In this document: piece after piece, positions 1 through 9,130 of the stretch
How the letters are laid out: each line of letters opens with the position of its first letter
Position numbering within the stretch: position 1 is the stretch's first letter
Origin: Psychroserpens sp. Hel_I_66
GTDB taxonomy: Bacteria; Bacteroidota; Bacteroidia; Flavobacteriales; Flavobacteriaceae
Assembly: GCF_000799465.1 (NCBI RefSeq)
Contig: NZ_JUGU01000001.1
Span: forward strand, 124,001 to 188,000
Direction of reading: 5' to 3'
Length of the DNA: 64,000 bases
Position numbers and translations under genes: made by a program
Notes under the pieces: model-generated
The model's input: the letters and a program-made list of their open reading frames with translations, nothing else
Databases searched by the model: none
What the model was told of the DNA's origin: nothing

Positions 1-1198
1 TTAATTCTCTGAACTCGTTTGGAAGTTGTGGGAAATCTAAATTTATCATCCATTCATAAAGCAAAAAGTTAATGGAACTGCCCAAAATGGATTGATTTAT
101 CTGAACGTCTATTTGTTTTTTTCGTTCTTCTGAAATTCCACTCTGCATATCCATTGCAAAGGACATTGGACTCACACCATTGAAAATATACCGTTTCATT
201 ACCATAACATCTGGTGCAATTGCTGAAAAATCGCCATTATGCATTTCCTCATATAGCTTGGGAAGTTTTTTTGAATCACTAGGATTTTTCAAATAGAATG
301 TTGCAATAGCTGATTGTAGCTCAAAATTGGAAATACCTACCGTGTCTCTTCCCCCACGTCTATTATTGTAGGAACTTGTCACTGGTTTTCTCTTCAGTCT
401 TTCGTGAACTTCAACAATTTTTTCTTTTAATTCAGGATATTTTTTTTCTGCGCCAAAATTGTCTTTCGCTAAATCGGCTATTTGGAATAAAAAATTTTCG
501 GTGTTTTTTGGAAGTTTTATTGTTTCATCTGAACCCTCGAGACTAGCCAATACCATTTTGTCAATTTTATCTTCGAAGAGCCTGATGTATTCAAAAGCAA
601 GATGCGAACCATAACTTATTGCCCAAATCGAAATTTTATCTGTGTTGAGAATCTTTCTCAATTCATCTATGTCTTTGGCACTTTCTGTTGTGTTGTAAGC
701 TTTTAAGTTTACACTCTCTTGCTCCCAAAATTCCAAACATCTTGAAATGTTTTCTGTTGTCTTTTGAACATATTCAGCCTTGTCAGTTGGTTTTTCGAGA
801 TTGAATTCGGCAGTGTATGGACAATTAGGAAGTCTATCCGATAATCCCGTTCCGCGTTGGTCAAAGGCGATTACATCTGACACTTCCCGTAACTTCATAA
901 ACAATTCGAATCTGCCTCCTTTGGCTGTTTCAGTCCCCGAACCTCCAGGTCCGCCAGAAAGATATACTATAGGTTTTCCAGGATTCGGATTTGTGCTTTT
1001 AAATCTAATGAACGAAAGTTGAACTGAATCTTGAGAATTACTGGTTCTATCTTCCATGACCTTAAACGTTCCTAATTCAGCTTGAACAGTATCCTTAGCT
1101 TTTGATACAAATTCATAAGGTTCTATTTTCAGATTCTGTCCAAATAGGATTATCTGTGAAAATATTAATGACAGAGTTAATATAGTTTTAAACTTCAT
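1..1198 (-). CDS. Alpha/beta hydrolase, S33 peptidase-like (partial)
   Basis: The reading frame runs off the left edge after 399 codons. The start ATG (1196-1198) opens a secretion signal (MKFKTILTLSLIFSQIILFG). The oxyanion motif GGPGGSG, DQRGTGLSD and a nucleophile elbow AISYGSH (Ser in A-x-S-x-G) point to the proline iminopeptidase/tripeptidyl aminopeptidase branch of alpha/beta hydrolases, which cleave N-terminal residues from peptides. The acid and His of the triad would lie beyond the edge. It is the last cassette visible in array 1: attC 1 begins about 20 bp upstream of its start codon. Substrate is unknown; the fold is confident. Confidence 0.82.
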   Translation of the reverse strand, partial: MKFKTILTLSLIFSQIILFGQNLKIEPYEFVSKAKDTVQAELGTFKVMEDRTSNSQDSVQLSFIRFKSTNPNPGKPIVYLSGGPGGSGTETAKGGRFELFMKLREVSDVIAFDQRGTGLSDRLPNCPYTAEFNLEKPTDKAEYVQKTTENISRCLEFWEQESVNLKAYNTTESAKDIDELRKILNTDKISIWAISYGSHLAFEYIRLFEDKIDKMVLASLEGSDETIKLPKNTENFLFQIADLAKDNFGAEKKYPELKEKIVEVHERLKRKPVTSSYNNRRGGRDTVGISNFELQSAIATFYLKNPSDSKKLPKLYEEMHNGDFSAIAPDVMVMKRYIFNGVSPMSFAMDMQSGISEERKKQIDVQINQSILGSSINFLLYEWMINLDFPQLPNEFREL

Positions 1199-1218
1199 AG
1201 TTTTAGTTTGTCAAATTG

Positions 1219-1352
1219 TGCCTAACTTTGTTGTGTATGATTTCGTTGCGTGTTTAAGCACTAAAGTTAGCAAATAAATCACAGATAGAAAGTCCGCGAG
1301 GACTTTCGTAAGTAAGCTCTAACTAGCAATGAATTATACACATTGTTGTAAG
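1219..1352 (-). repeat. attC-like site 1
   Basis: Left core tgcctaac, right core gttgtaag. The arms gtgtatgatttcgttgc and gcaatgaattatacac are imperfect inverses. The central hairpin is GAAAGTCC-GCGA-GGACTTTC. The upstream membrane-protein gene reads into it and stops at 1279. Confidence 0.87.
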
Positions 1353-1983
1353 AAGTTTTTAATTCTCCTTTTTTTATTAATTCAATTAATTCGCACCTTT
1401 TCTCGGAATTACTTTGTTCTTTGAAATTCTCTCCAATTCTGACAAAATCGTATGGAATATATTTATTTTCAGATTCGATTGTTTTTTCAAAACTACTTTC
1501 TCCAAAAGCTAAAAGAGTTGTCTTTTCAGAACTTTCAGACCTCAACATGACTCTTTTTAATTCTCCGTTTTTTTGTTTAGTAAAAACTCTAAATCGAGAA
1601 CTTTCTAATTCCAGTTCTGTTGGGTAAAATGCAATTCCATTTTCATTAAATATAATTTGTTCACGATTTTGTTTTTTTTCGAATGTTTGTCCAAAGTCCG
1701 TATTATCTATAATAATTGCAGTCCCTTTGAATTCGGAAGGAAGAATTAAATCTATTTTATTAATGCCTGAGTAGTATGAAGAGGCCAAATGATAGTATGA
1801 ATAAAGTGAGATTGCAGGCACTAAAATCCAGAATATTTTATGTTTAATTTTTAAATTTCCAAACAGAAGTATAACAATTCCAACAAGATAAATCGGAAAA
1901 CCAAGTAGAAATCCAAATTTCACAAAATAAATTGAAACTCCAATTAATAATAATGCTATTCCAATTTTGTCGTATTTGTTCAT
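1279..1983 (-). CDS. Small membrane protein whose C-terminus is encoded by attC
   Basis: A 234-codon frame of unrecognised family. Two or three hydrophobic segments lie in the first 70 residues (IGIALLLIGVSIYFVKFGF and following), then a soluble, Glu/Lys-rich region. The cassette supplies no stop codon of its own: the last roughly 25 residues, from about TSYNNVYNSL onward, are translated from attC-like site 1, with the stop inside it. The attC arm therefore fixes the C-terminus. The cassette ends are gttgta on the left and tacaac on the right. The product is probably inner-membrane anchored; function unknown. Confidence 0.65.
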   Translation of the reverse strand: MNKYDKIGIALLLIGVSIYFVKFGFLLGFPIYLVGIVILLFGNLKIKHKIFWILVPAISLYSYYHLASSYYSGINKIDLILPSEFKGTAIIIDNTDFGQTFEKKQNREQIIFNENGIAFYPTELELESSRFRVFTKQKNGELKRVMLRSESSEKTTLLAFGESSFEKTIESENKYIPYDFVRIGENFKEQSNSEKRCELIELIKKGELKTSYNNVYNSLLVRAYLRKSSRTFYL

Positions 1984-1993
1984 TTCTCAAATT

Positions 1994-2128
1994 GTGTACA
2001 ACGGTCTCGGGTATGAAACGTAGGGCATTTCGAAGCAGTTAACTGTCCACCCGAAACAGAGTTTGGTAATTGCCGAAAACTTGCGGGAACCACTGACCGC
2101 CCTATGTTTTATACCCATTGTTGTGGGC
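1994..2128 (-). repeat. attC-like site 2, divergent centre
   Basis: Left core gtgtacaac, right core gttgtgggc. The outer arms gggtatgaaacgtagggc and gccctatgttttataccc pair over 18 bases with only wobble or single mismatches, but the usual GAAAnTCC hairpin is absent. The site keeps the architecture with different sequence, which argues for structure rather than sequence conservation. Confidence 0.78.
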
Positions 2129-2130
2129 AG

Positions 2131-2745
2131 TTATTTTTCACAAACTATCATCCAATGTTTTTCACTTGGATTTTCTTCAGGTTCATTAATTTCTTTTAAA
2201 TCTATTATATTATAATTTTCAAATTCTTCTTTTACAGACTTTTCATCATAGAAGTAGAGGTTTAAGCCTTGGGGGGAATAGAAAGTGTTTTGCCCAACTT
2301 TTTCTCCAATGCCAAATCGCTTATCGCTTGCTGACAATGCAACAAAAATCATAATTCCGTTAAAAGATAATTGGGAATAACAATCCTTAATTAGTTTATT
2401 CCTTTCTTCTTTTCCTAAAAGGTGGATGAGTGAATAACAATAAATAGCCTCAAATTTATTCTTATCAAAGGGCATATCAGCAACAGAACCGTGGTGTATT
2501 GTAACATCACTCTTAAAATATTTTCTTGCTCTTTTAATCGCGGTTTTAGAAATTTCAATTCCTGAAACATTAATCCCATTCTCATAAAAAACTTTTGCAT
2601 TTCTACCATACCCGAAGCCTGGGATTAAAATACTTTTAATTTTCTTTCTCTTTAGTAAGTTAAGAACATTGCCTGCATTGTCAGTAGGGCTATCTCCCCA
2701 CATTTTATCATTTTTGCTAAATGTTAATTCCCAAAATTCACTCAT
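2131..2745 (-). CDS. Class I SAM-dependent methyltransferase
   Basis: This 204-aa protein has a Rossmann methyltransferase fold. Motif I is ILIPGFGYGRN (about residues 39-49), the acidic ribose-binding position is in VSGIEIS (about 60-66), motif II-like GSVADMPF is at about 86-93, and IYCYSLIHLL forms the motif IV region. It resembles small-molecule methyltransferases of the tellurite or thiopurine type; the substrate cannot be named. It lies 11 bp downstream of the acetyltransferase gene in the same cassette, so the two are probably co-transcribed. A resistance or detoxification role is inference. Confidence 0.78.
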   Translation of the reverse strand: MSEFWELTFSKNDKMWGDSPTDNAGNVLNLLKRKKIKSILIPGFGYGRNAKVFYENGINVSGIEISKTAIKRARKYFKSDVTIHHGSVADMPFDKNKFEAIYCYSLIHLLGKEERNKLIKDCYSQLSFNGIMIFVALSASDKRFGIGEKVGQNTFYSPQGLNLYFYDEKSVKEEFENYNIIDLKEINEPEENPSEKHWMIVCEK

Positions 2746-2756
2746 CCTTCCATTAT

Positions 2757-3320
2757 TTAAATGCTAATAATTCCATTATTGTCATATGTTTTAATTTTAG
2801 AATAAATGTCCAAACTAATAAATTCCCCATTTTTAATTTCGCAGTCTTTCATCGTTCCTTCGTATTGAAAGTCAAGTTTTTCCATTGCTTTTTTACAGTT
2901 TGTGTTGTTCGATTCGACAAATCCTTCAATCCTATGTAGTCCTAGTTCATCAAATCCGTAGTTACATATTAAAGGCATAGCTTCAGTCATAATTCCTTTT
3001 CCCCAAAAGTCGGTTAGTAACCAAAAGCCGATTTCTGCTTTTTTATGTTGTTTGCTCAAATCATTAAGTCCACCTGCACCGTAAAAAGTTTTATTGTCTA
3101 ATGAACAGATTGCAAACCAAATACCTGTGCCGTTTTTTTCTAGGTTAGCATAAAAACTCATTTGTGCTTCTGTTTCTTCCAAGGATTTAAAATTCACTCC
3201 ATAATATTTTATTATTTCAGGGTCAGAAAGTCCTTTGTAAATATTGTTAATGTCGCTATCAACAATTTTCCTCATTATAAATCTATCAGTTTTTATTTTT
3301 GGAGTTCTAATCGTGTTCAT
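2757..3320 (-). CDS. GNAT acetyltransferase (RimJ/RimL-like)
   Basis: This 187-aa protein is a GCN5-related N-acetyltransferase. It starts with TDRFIMRKIVDSD, the usual first strand of RimL-like enzymes. The acetyl-CoA pyrophosphate loop region is FWGKGIMTEAM (about 107-117), followed by LGLHRIEGFVESNNTNCKKAMEKLDF, the conserved V-x2-N-x2-S/C-x3-E-x-LGF block, here in pieces. GNAT genes are among the commonest integron cargo. It is the first gene of a two-gene cassette with the methyltransferase. The acceptor substrate is unknown. Confidence 0.83.
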   Translation of the reverse strand: MNTIRTPKIKTDRFIMRKIVDSDINNIYKGLSDPEIIKYYGVNFKSLEETEAQMSFYANLEKNGTGIWFAICSLDNKTFYGAGGLNDLSKQHKKAEIGFWLLTDFWGKGIMTEAMPLICNYGFDELGLHRIEGFVESNNTNCKKAMEKLDFQYEGTMKDCEIKNGEFISLDIYSKIKTYDNNGIISI

Positions 3321-3354
3321 TTGTGATTTTTAATGCTTTCAAGTTCGGTTTAAT

Positions 3355-3491
3355 TGGCCACAACGTGATTGTGTATGATTTCGTTGCGTGTTTAAGCGCT
3401 AAATTTAGCAAATAAATCACAGATAGAAAGTCCGTGAGGACTTTCGTAAGTAGGCTATAACCAGCAATGAATTATACACGGTGTTGCCAGT
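3355..3491 (-). repeat. attC-like site 3
   Basis: Left core ggccacaac, right core gttgccagt. Central hairpin GAAAGTCC-GTGA-GGACTTTC. It separates the methyltransferase/GNAT cassette from a lipoprotein cassette. Confidence 0.88.
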
Positions 3492-3496
3492 AGTTT

Positions 3497-4267
3497 TTAT
3501 TCCAATTTAAATTCCTTTTCAAACCAAGATTCAAGTTCTCCACTTCTGGCATAATATTTTAAAATTCCGTTTATTTTATATATTCCGTTCTGTAAAGAAT
3601 CAAATTCAATATCTGCGAAAGAATAGTTATGTTTTATTTTGTAGTATATTTTCTTTTCTTGTCCATTGAACTTAATACTTTTTATTAAAATGTCTCTATT
3701 ATCAATTACAGATTGTCCATATTTAGACGTCAGAGTAAGTTTAATTCCGTTTTCAGTTTTGCTGGTGATAATACTATCAACACCTCTCACATATGTTGGT
3801 TCTGATAAAGTAAATCCATTCGCATATTGAAAGGCGTTAGTCATTGCTATAACAAGCCTGTTTTTTAAGTGATTTAGAATTAAATCATTGGAATCTGTTT
3901 TTGGTTTTTTAAATTCTTCCAATGAATAATCTGCCATGTTTTTTACGATTTTCTTAGCTTTTCTAAATATATAATTTGATTCTGAAATTGTTTTATCTAT
4001 ATCGGTTTCTTCAATTAAAATTAAACTGTCAATTTTGAATATTAATAAATCAAATTGTGAATCCAATTTATCAAGCTCATCAATTTTTAGCGAAGGTATT
4101 TCTTGAATTAAAGTATGATAATCACTTCTTTCCGATTTTAAAACTCTATTATTAAACTCAAAATTTGTTTTTAAAAATGAGTTCATTTCGTTCAATTCGT
4201 CTGTTTTTTTGTTACAAGCGAAAAGTGTTAGAATTATCGCGAAATAAATTAAAAATTGGTTTTTCAT
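3497..4267 (-). CDS. Predicted lipoprotein, unrecognised
   Basis: I chose the internal ATG at 4265-4267 because it begins a clean lipoprotein signal (MKNQFLIYFAIILTLFAC) with the lipobox Cys at residue 18; the longer frame adds twelve residues before it. The mature part is mostly helical and charged, ending in a predicted beta-rich segment (SIITSKTENGIKLTLTSKYG). No family was recognised. It is the only gene of its cassette, whose ends gttgccagt and actggcaac are perfect inverses. Confidence 0.72.
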   Translation of the reverse strand: MKNQFLIYFAIILTLFACNKKTDELNEMNSFLKTNFEFNNRVLKSERSDYHTLIQEIPSLKIDELDKLDSQFDLLIFKIDSLILIEETDIDKTISESNYIFRKAKKIVKNMADYSLEEFKKPKTDSNDLILNHLKNRLVIAMTNAFQYANGFTLSEPTYVRGVDSIITSKTENGIKLTLTSKYGQSVIDNRDILIKSIKFNGQEKKIYYKIKHNYSFADIEFDSLQNGIYKINGILKYYARSGELESWFEKEFKLE

Positions 4268-4306
4268 TAAATCTTTAAATATTAATGCATTTGGTTTGGT
4301 CAAATT

Positions 4307-4442
4307 ACTGGCAACGTTGATGTATAAGAATAGTTGCGGGTTTGCGTGCGAGGATTTTCCGCAGGAAAATCAGATGTAGTAAACCCGCAACTACCTTTGT
4401 ATTAGCACAAAACCGCAATTATTTTTATACGGTGTTGTACCC
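4307..4442 (-). repeat. attC-like site 4, extended-stem subtype
   Basis: Left core actggcaac, right core gttgtaccc. It has an extra inverted pair gttgcgggttt / aaacccgcaac around the hairpin GATTTTCC-GCA-GGAAAATC. The subtype is shared with site 17. Confidence 0.87.
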
Positions 4443-4457
4443 AGTTTTTATTTCCGA

Positions 4458-4853
4458 TTATTTATAAAGTTTACAATCAATTTCGTGATTCATTATGTTA
4501 ATCAGTAAAGAGTAATATCCTTTATCTAAAAGACTATTACTGAATTTTTCAGCGTCTTTCGGCAACTTAAAAGGCTTTAGAATTTCCTTCGATTTGTTTT
4601 CGTAAAACACGACAATAGGATATTCGTAAATATCGAATTTATGTTGAACAAATATATTATCACGTATCAATTCTCTGTCAATTATATTTTTAACTTCAGG
4701 ATTTGATTTATCCGCAGTTACAGTTTTCGGAGGTCTTTTTTGTTCGTATTTTTCGGGAAATCGCATATTTCCGATATCTTTTTTAAATCGACTATTTATG
4801 AAATATGAAAAGTCAGAATTTGATTCGAATGTTTCAAGCGTTTTATTTGTCAT
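4458..4853 (-). CDS. Hypothetical protein, 131 aa
   Basis: A soluble protein of unrecognised family with no signal peptide or membrane segment. It is rich in Lys, Glu and aromatic residues, with a central YPIVVFYENKSKEILKPF strand-turn-strand pattern. It fills its own small cassette, with perfect inverted ends gttgtaccc and gggtacaac. It starts about 50 bp after attC 5. Being the only frame in a cassette with intact ends supports it as a real gene; function unknown. Confidence 0.6.
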   Translation of the reverse strand: MTNKTLETFESNSDFSYFINSRFKKDIGNMRFPEKYEQKRPPKTVTADKSNPEVKNIIDRELIRDNIFVQHKFDIYEYPIVVFYENKSKEILKPFKLPKDAEKFSNSLLDKGYYSLLINIMNHEIDCKLYK

Positions 4854-4895
4854 ATTTTCAATTACTTTTTTCGGTTAAGATTGCGTTTCTCAAAT

Positions 4896-5034
4896 TGGGT
4901 ACAACGTGATTGTGTATGGTTAGTTGCGTGGTTAAGCAACTAATTTAGCAAATAAATCACAGATAGAATATTCCGCAGGAATGTTCGTAAGTAGGCAGTT
5001 ACCTAGCAATTAATTATACACGGTGTTAGCAACT
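4896..5034 (-). repeat. attC-like site 5
   Basis: Left core gggtacaac, right core gttagcaac. Hairpin GAATATTCC-GCA-GGAATGTTC, in which one A:T pair has become a G:T wobble. Confidence 0.88.
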
Positions 5035-5039
5035 GCCTT

Positions 5040-5585
5040 TTAACTTCCCGCAATTCGATACCAATTATCTCCCAAATCCTCGATTACTTTAATTGTATAA
5101 TGGTCAACATTAAAATATTCAGTTCCTAATTTTCTATCAGAATGAAGATATAAATATCCCCAAATACTATCTAAAAATCCATCAACTACAAAAAGAGAAT
5201 AATCATCAATCTTTTGGTAAGTTCTCAATTCAGAATCTTTTAGATATTTTCTAAAATTCTCAAAAACTTCTTCGTCAATGCTTTGGTCTTGCAGAATCAG
5301 TTTATAGTAAGTTCCATATTCGTCATCGGTTTCTTTTTCATTTATTCGGACTGAAATTCCATTAATCCGTTTAGTATACCTTTGGCAGTCATCTAATTCA
5401 AAAATCTTCTCGTAATTTTCTAAATCAGCTATAAATTTTGAAGCCGTTACTTTATTTAAATTAACACTATGAGGTTCTGGAATTCCAGAGGCAAACATTA
5501 AGGCAGGAAGAATTTTAATAACGAATAGTATCAATACTGCTATTCCAATTAATATTCCGATTATTTTTTCTTTGCGTAATGTCAT
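5040..5585 (-). CDS. Membrane-anchored hypothetical protein, 181 aa
   Basis: One N-terminal transmembrane segment (IIGILIGIAVLILFVIKI, about residues 8-25) is followed by a soluble, probably periplasmic domain of about 150 residues with alternating strands and helices. No family was recognised. Single gene in its cassette; the ends gttagcaac and gttgctaac match 9 of 9. Confidence 0.62.
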   Translation of the reverse strand: MTLRKEKIIGILIGIAVLILFVIKILPALMFASGIPEPHSVNLNKVTASKFIADLENYEKIFELDDCQRYTKRINGISVRINEKETDDEYGTYYKLILQDQSIDEEVFENFRKYLKDSELRTYQKIDDYSLFVVDGFLDSIWGYLYLHSDRKLGTEYFNVDHYTIKVIEDLGDNWYRIAGS

Positions 5586-5592
5586 TTTAGGT

Positions 5593-5732
5593 TGTTGCTA
5601 ACGGTTTTGTGTATGGTTAGTTGCGTGTTTAAGCAACTAATTTAGTAAACAAAAACGAACGCGAGAAAATTCCGAAGGAATTTTCCAAATAAGCATTTGC
5701 CAAAGCAATTAATTATACACGTTGTTGTGCGG
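5593..5732 (-). repeat. attC-like site 6
   Basis: Left core gttgctaac, right core gttgtgcgg. Hairpin GAAAATTCC-GAA-GGAATTTTC flanked by cgag and caaata. This is the commonest subtype in the window (see sites 8, 10, 15, 28). Confidence 0.9.
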
Positions 5733-5738
5733 TCGTGC

Positions 5739-8700
5739 TTAATTAATATTTCTTTTGTCTTTTAGTAATTCCAAAATTGGTGGATTATCTAAGTTGTCAG
5801 GTATAATTGGATTATCATCGTCTGTTATTACAACACTTTCAGGTTCATGAATTCCGATTTCCCAAGCATTAATAAATTTCAATTTGGTTTTTAGAATTCC
5901 TAATTCAGGAAAAGGTTTCATATTTGCATCCTTATCAACATAAGCAGGGATTAATAAATACTTTTTAAAATATTTATAACCATTAATCAAATTATCTAAA
6001 TTTTTACTACTTGTGGCTTCCATTCTGTGAAATCTAGATGATAATGAAATAAAAGAACCATCTTTCATTTGATTTTTTCTGATATCCTTACTGATTAAAA
6101 CTTTATACCAATATGGTTTATCTTTCCTAATCCCTTTAATTATTGAAATAGAAATTGTTTCTTCTTTATCAGCTTTACCATACTCTTTTATCCAATTTTC
6201 AAAAATATTTTTTGCAGCCTGTTCATTTTCAAATGCTAACAAAATACCAAAAGGTGTTGGCAGAGGCATTTGTACAAAACCAAATGCTTTCCATTTAGCT
6301 TTATCCCATAAATTAGTGTCAATAACGGTTTCCGCTATCATGTTTTTATGAGTTACGGAATTAAAATTTGGTTTTCCTTTATCTTTCTTTATTTCAGGTA
6401 TAGATATTTTTATAGGATTTGAATTTCTTTTCAAAGGGTAATTTTTGGTGTTTTCTTTTTTCCAGTTTTCTAAAAAGAATTTCGGTTCTGAAGTCAATAT
6501 GTTTGTCAAGAAATTTTTGTGCTCAATTATTAAAGAAAGCCTTTCATGAACTTCGTCATTTTTATACAAGTTTTCGAAAAAATCTTTATAATCTTTGAAT
6601 AAATAATTATTTCCAATAACTAAGGGAACTAGTTCATCCATAAGTTCAGGAATATCTTTTGATTGATAATCATAACCCTGTTTAATAGATAAATTGAATA
6701 CTTTTTTGCTCTCTTGTTTTATTTTGAAGAACCTATCTAAGTTCTCATGTTTAATATTAATAATAAATTTTTCAGATAAAGGAAAAGCATCCTTAAATGC
6801 AGTTGCTAAATATGATTCTAGATAAGCAAAAATAGTTTCACTTAAAATTAAAAGATGTAAATCATTTTTTGAATTGATTATTAACTTTATTCCAAGAATT
6901 CTAGTGTGAGATGATATTTTATCTTTACTTAAAAAATTACTGTCAAAAGCCATCTGTTTTACAAATGGTTGGTTTGCTAAAGTGTTATAGAATTGATTAA
7001 AGTGTTCCCTTGTAAACGAAGGACTCTTAGTTTCGTTTGTTTCAATTAATTCTTCATGACCTAATAGGTATAAAGCTGAATCACTACTTAACCAAAGGTC
7101 ATTTTTATTTAAAATATCTGGTAAATCTGAAAGCTCTGTGAAATTATCATAATGAGTATTTAATAATCTTGTAGAAAGACAGCCATCTATTAGGTTCTCA
7201 ATAGGCATTTCTTCATTTTCAATGTCTCCTTCTGATTGGAAATATTGTTTAATAACATTAAATAATTCATACCAAGTTAGTAATATAGGTATGCGTCCAA
7301 TTATAGTTTCATTTTTTAAAATTTGTTCAACACTTTTATAAAGTCTTTTGTTAATTGTACCTTTAGTAAAGAACTCATTTATATATATGTTAACAGCCGA
7401 GACTAAGCAATTGTTGGCAGCCCAATGTAGACCTAAATTAGAATACGCTTCACTTAATAACATTAAACAAAAATAAAACTCGTCTTGTGTTTCCTCTTTA
7501 GCTAATTTTCTCACAGCCTTTCCAAAGAAAACTAGACTTTGTTTATTTAAATCATTTTTTAATTTGGTAATTCCCCTATTCAAATAAATTTTACCAGAAG
7601 ATAATTCGGAAACTCTAGTTGATTCTAATTCTGCAATTACATGAATCAAATCATCATAATTTTCATCATCAGGAAGAATTTTATCATAAACATTAATGAA
7701 TTCCTTTAACTGCTCAAATGGTATATCTAAATGTTTTTCACTTAGTTTAAAGTATTCTTTAAGTTTTATCAATTCATCAGAAACTGATATTCCATTTTCA
7801 ATTTTTCTTCTTAATTGGAAGAATGATAAATGAAACTTTGCAAGAAGAGAAGTGGATGGTTTCTCTTTGTTTTTAGAACATTTAGTTATGAATACTATAA
7901 AATCTTGTTCTTCTTTTTCGATGTCAATTATAAGTATGTCCTTCGCCTCTTCAACATTTGATAAAGTTTTAAGAATATTTAAAAGATTCAAATAAAACTC
8001 TATGTTGTTTAAATTTGGATGACTTTGAACCAACTCTTTTACAATTAAAAACTCTTCTAAAAAGTTCTTATAGTCGTCATACCAATTGATTAATGTCCAA
8101 GCAAGTTGATAGTGGATTCTTATTTTTTGCTGTACACTACTGAGTTTATTTACAAATCTTTTTGCTCTTTCGAATTTTCCAACAACTTCTGTCTTTGGTA
8201 ACTCTATCATTCTAGATAAAATAGCACTTTCTAAACAATCCTCTACTAATTGAAAGTCAACTTCGAAAGTTCTATCCGAGTTATTAATAGTTTCTTCAAT
8301 TTCAGATAGATTTTTTATCCTTACTAAGTCATTTGCTCCAATTATTTTTTCTTCTCGATGTAAAGATGATAAATTTAAGCAGTCGATAACTTCATTTAAA
8401 AGATGGTTGCTATAAACCTTTTCAATTATCCATTCGGCATCAAGTATAGTAAGTTCAATTCCATATTTTTCATTAATAAAATCTTGTGTGTCTTTTTTAT
8501 CCTTACTACGAATTTTTTGATTTGAAAAAAAATATGCTTTAGTGTAGCCTCTATTTGTTTCAATAATCTTTTTTACATCAGATTTAACCTTTGGTTTCCA
8601 ATCTTTTTTAGCACTTATAGCAAAAGCCCAATTCTCATTTTCATTCCATTTATTTTCACTGATAAACCACCTATCAGAAACATAACTGGAAACTGGATAT

Positions 8701-8963
8701 GTTTCTGAATCTGTTTTTCCATCTCCACCACCTGTTGGTCCGACCTGTGGAATCAAGTTTGGTGTGATTAGTTTTTCAGCTAATTTGCGACAAAGGTTTT
8801 CAAAACTATCATGTTTTTGGTTTGTAGAAATCTGATTTATTTCAAAAGCTAGTTGTTCTTTGGTCAATAGAACTTTGGATTCTGTTTTAGAATCTGAAAA
8901 ATTTTCGGGTCGCAGTTCTCTATAAAATTGAGATGGTGTTGGAAATTTTTCTTTTTCGTTCAT
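5739..8963 (-). CDS. Large PD-(D/E)XK nuclease-like plus helical-repeat protein, possible defence effector
   Basis: At 1074 aa it is far larger than a usual cassette gene. Residues about 40-170 look like an Mrr/restriction-endonuclease domain: helix FENLCRKLAEKLI, then GPTGGGDGKTD with the candidate Asp at 81, then ENWAFAISAKKDW where SAKK (117-120) stands in for the E/Q-x-K step, and YTKAYFFSNQKI. The remaining 850 residues are mainly helical, TPR-like, with a beta-rich C-terminus. I see no P-loop, so it is not a STAND NTPase such as Avs. A nuclease-sensor architecture suggests antiviral defence, but this is inference. Cassette ends gttgtgcgg and ccgcacaac match 9 of 9, so the 3.2-kb unit seems to have moved as a cassette. 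Confidence 0.62.
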   Translation of the reverse strand: MNEKEKFPTPSQFYRELRPENFSDSKTESKVLLTKEQLAFEINQISTNQKHDSFENLCRKLAEKLITPNLIPQVGPTGGGDGKTDSETYPVSSYVSDRWFISENKWNENENWAFAISAKKDWKPKVKSDVKKIIETNRGYTKAYFFSNQKIRSKDKKDTQDFINEKYGIELTILDAEWIIEKVYSNHLLNEVIDCLNLSSLHREEKIIGANDLVRIKNLSEIEETINNSDRTFEVDFQLVEDCLESAILSRMIELPKTEVVGKFERAKRFVNKLSSVQQKIRIHYQLAWTLINWYDDYKNFLEEFLIVKELVQSHPNLNNIEFYLNLLNILKTLSNVEEAKDILIIDIEKEEQDFIVFITKCSKNKEKPSTSLLAKFHLSFFQLRRKIENGISVSDELIKLKEYFKLSEKHLDIPFEQLKEFINVYDKILPDDENYDDLIHVIAELESTRVSELSSGKIYLNRGITKLKNDLNKQSLVFFGKAVRKLAKEETQDEFYFCLMLLSEAYSNLGLHWAANNCLVSAVNIYINEFFTKGTINKRLYKSVEQILKNETIIGRIPILLTWYELFNVIKQYFQSEGDIENEEMPIENLIDGCLSTRLLNTHYDNFTELSDLPDILNKNDLWLSSDSALYLLGHEELIETNETKSPSFTREHFNQFYNTLANQPFVKQMAFDSNFLSKDKISSHTRILGIKLIINSKNDLHLLILSETIFAYLESYLATAFKDAFPLSEKFIINIKHENLDRFFKIKQESKKVFNLSIKQGYDYQSKDIPELMDELVPLVIGNNYLFKDYKDFFENLYKNDEVHERLSLIIEHKNFLTNILTSEPKFFLENWKKENTKNYPLKRNSNPIKISIPEIKKDKGKPNFNSVTHKNMIAETVIDTNLWDKAKWKAFGFVQMPLPTPFGILLAFENEQAAKNIFENWIKEYGKADKEETISISIIKGIRKDKPYWYKVLISKDIRKNQMKDGSFISLSSRFHRMEATSSKNLDNLINGYKYFKKYLLIPAYVDKDANMKPFPELGILKTKLKFINAWEIGIHEPESVVITDDDNPIIPDNLDNPPILELLKDKRNIN

Positions 8964-8986
8964 ATTTATTTATGCAGTCAGTGCAT

Positions 8987-9123
8987 GCCGCACAACGTTG
9001 ATGTGTATGATTAGTGGCGTATTTAAGCACCTAATTTAGCAAATAAAAACAGAATAGAAAATCCGCAAGGATTTTCGTAAGCAAGCTAAAACCAGCCATT
9101 AATTATACACGGTGTTATGCACT
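8987..9123 (-). repeat. attC-like site 7
   Basis: Left core ccgcacaac, right core gttatgcac. Hairpin GAAAATCC-GCAA-GGATTTTC. It separates the 3.2-kb nuclease-repeat cassette from the caspase-like cassette. Confidence 0.89.
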
Positions 9124-9130
9124 GCCTTTT

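Noticed and set aside
5739..8963. Avs-type STAND NTPase
   Set aside because: No Walker A motif is present between the nuclease-like domain and the repeats.
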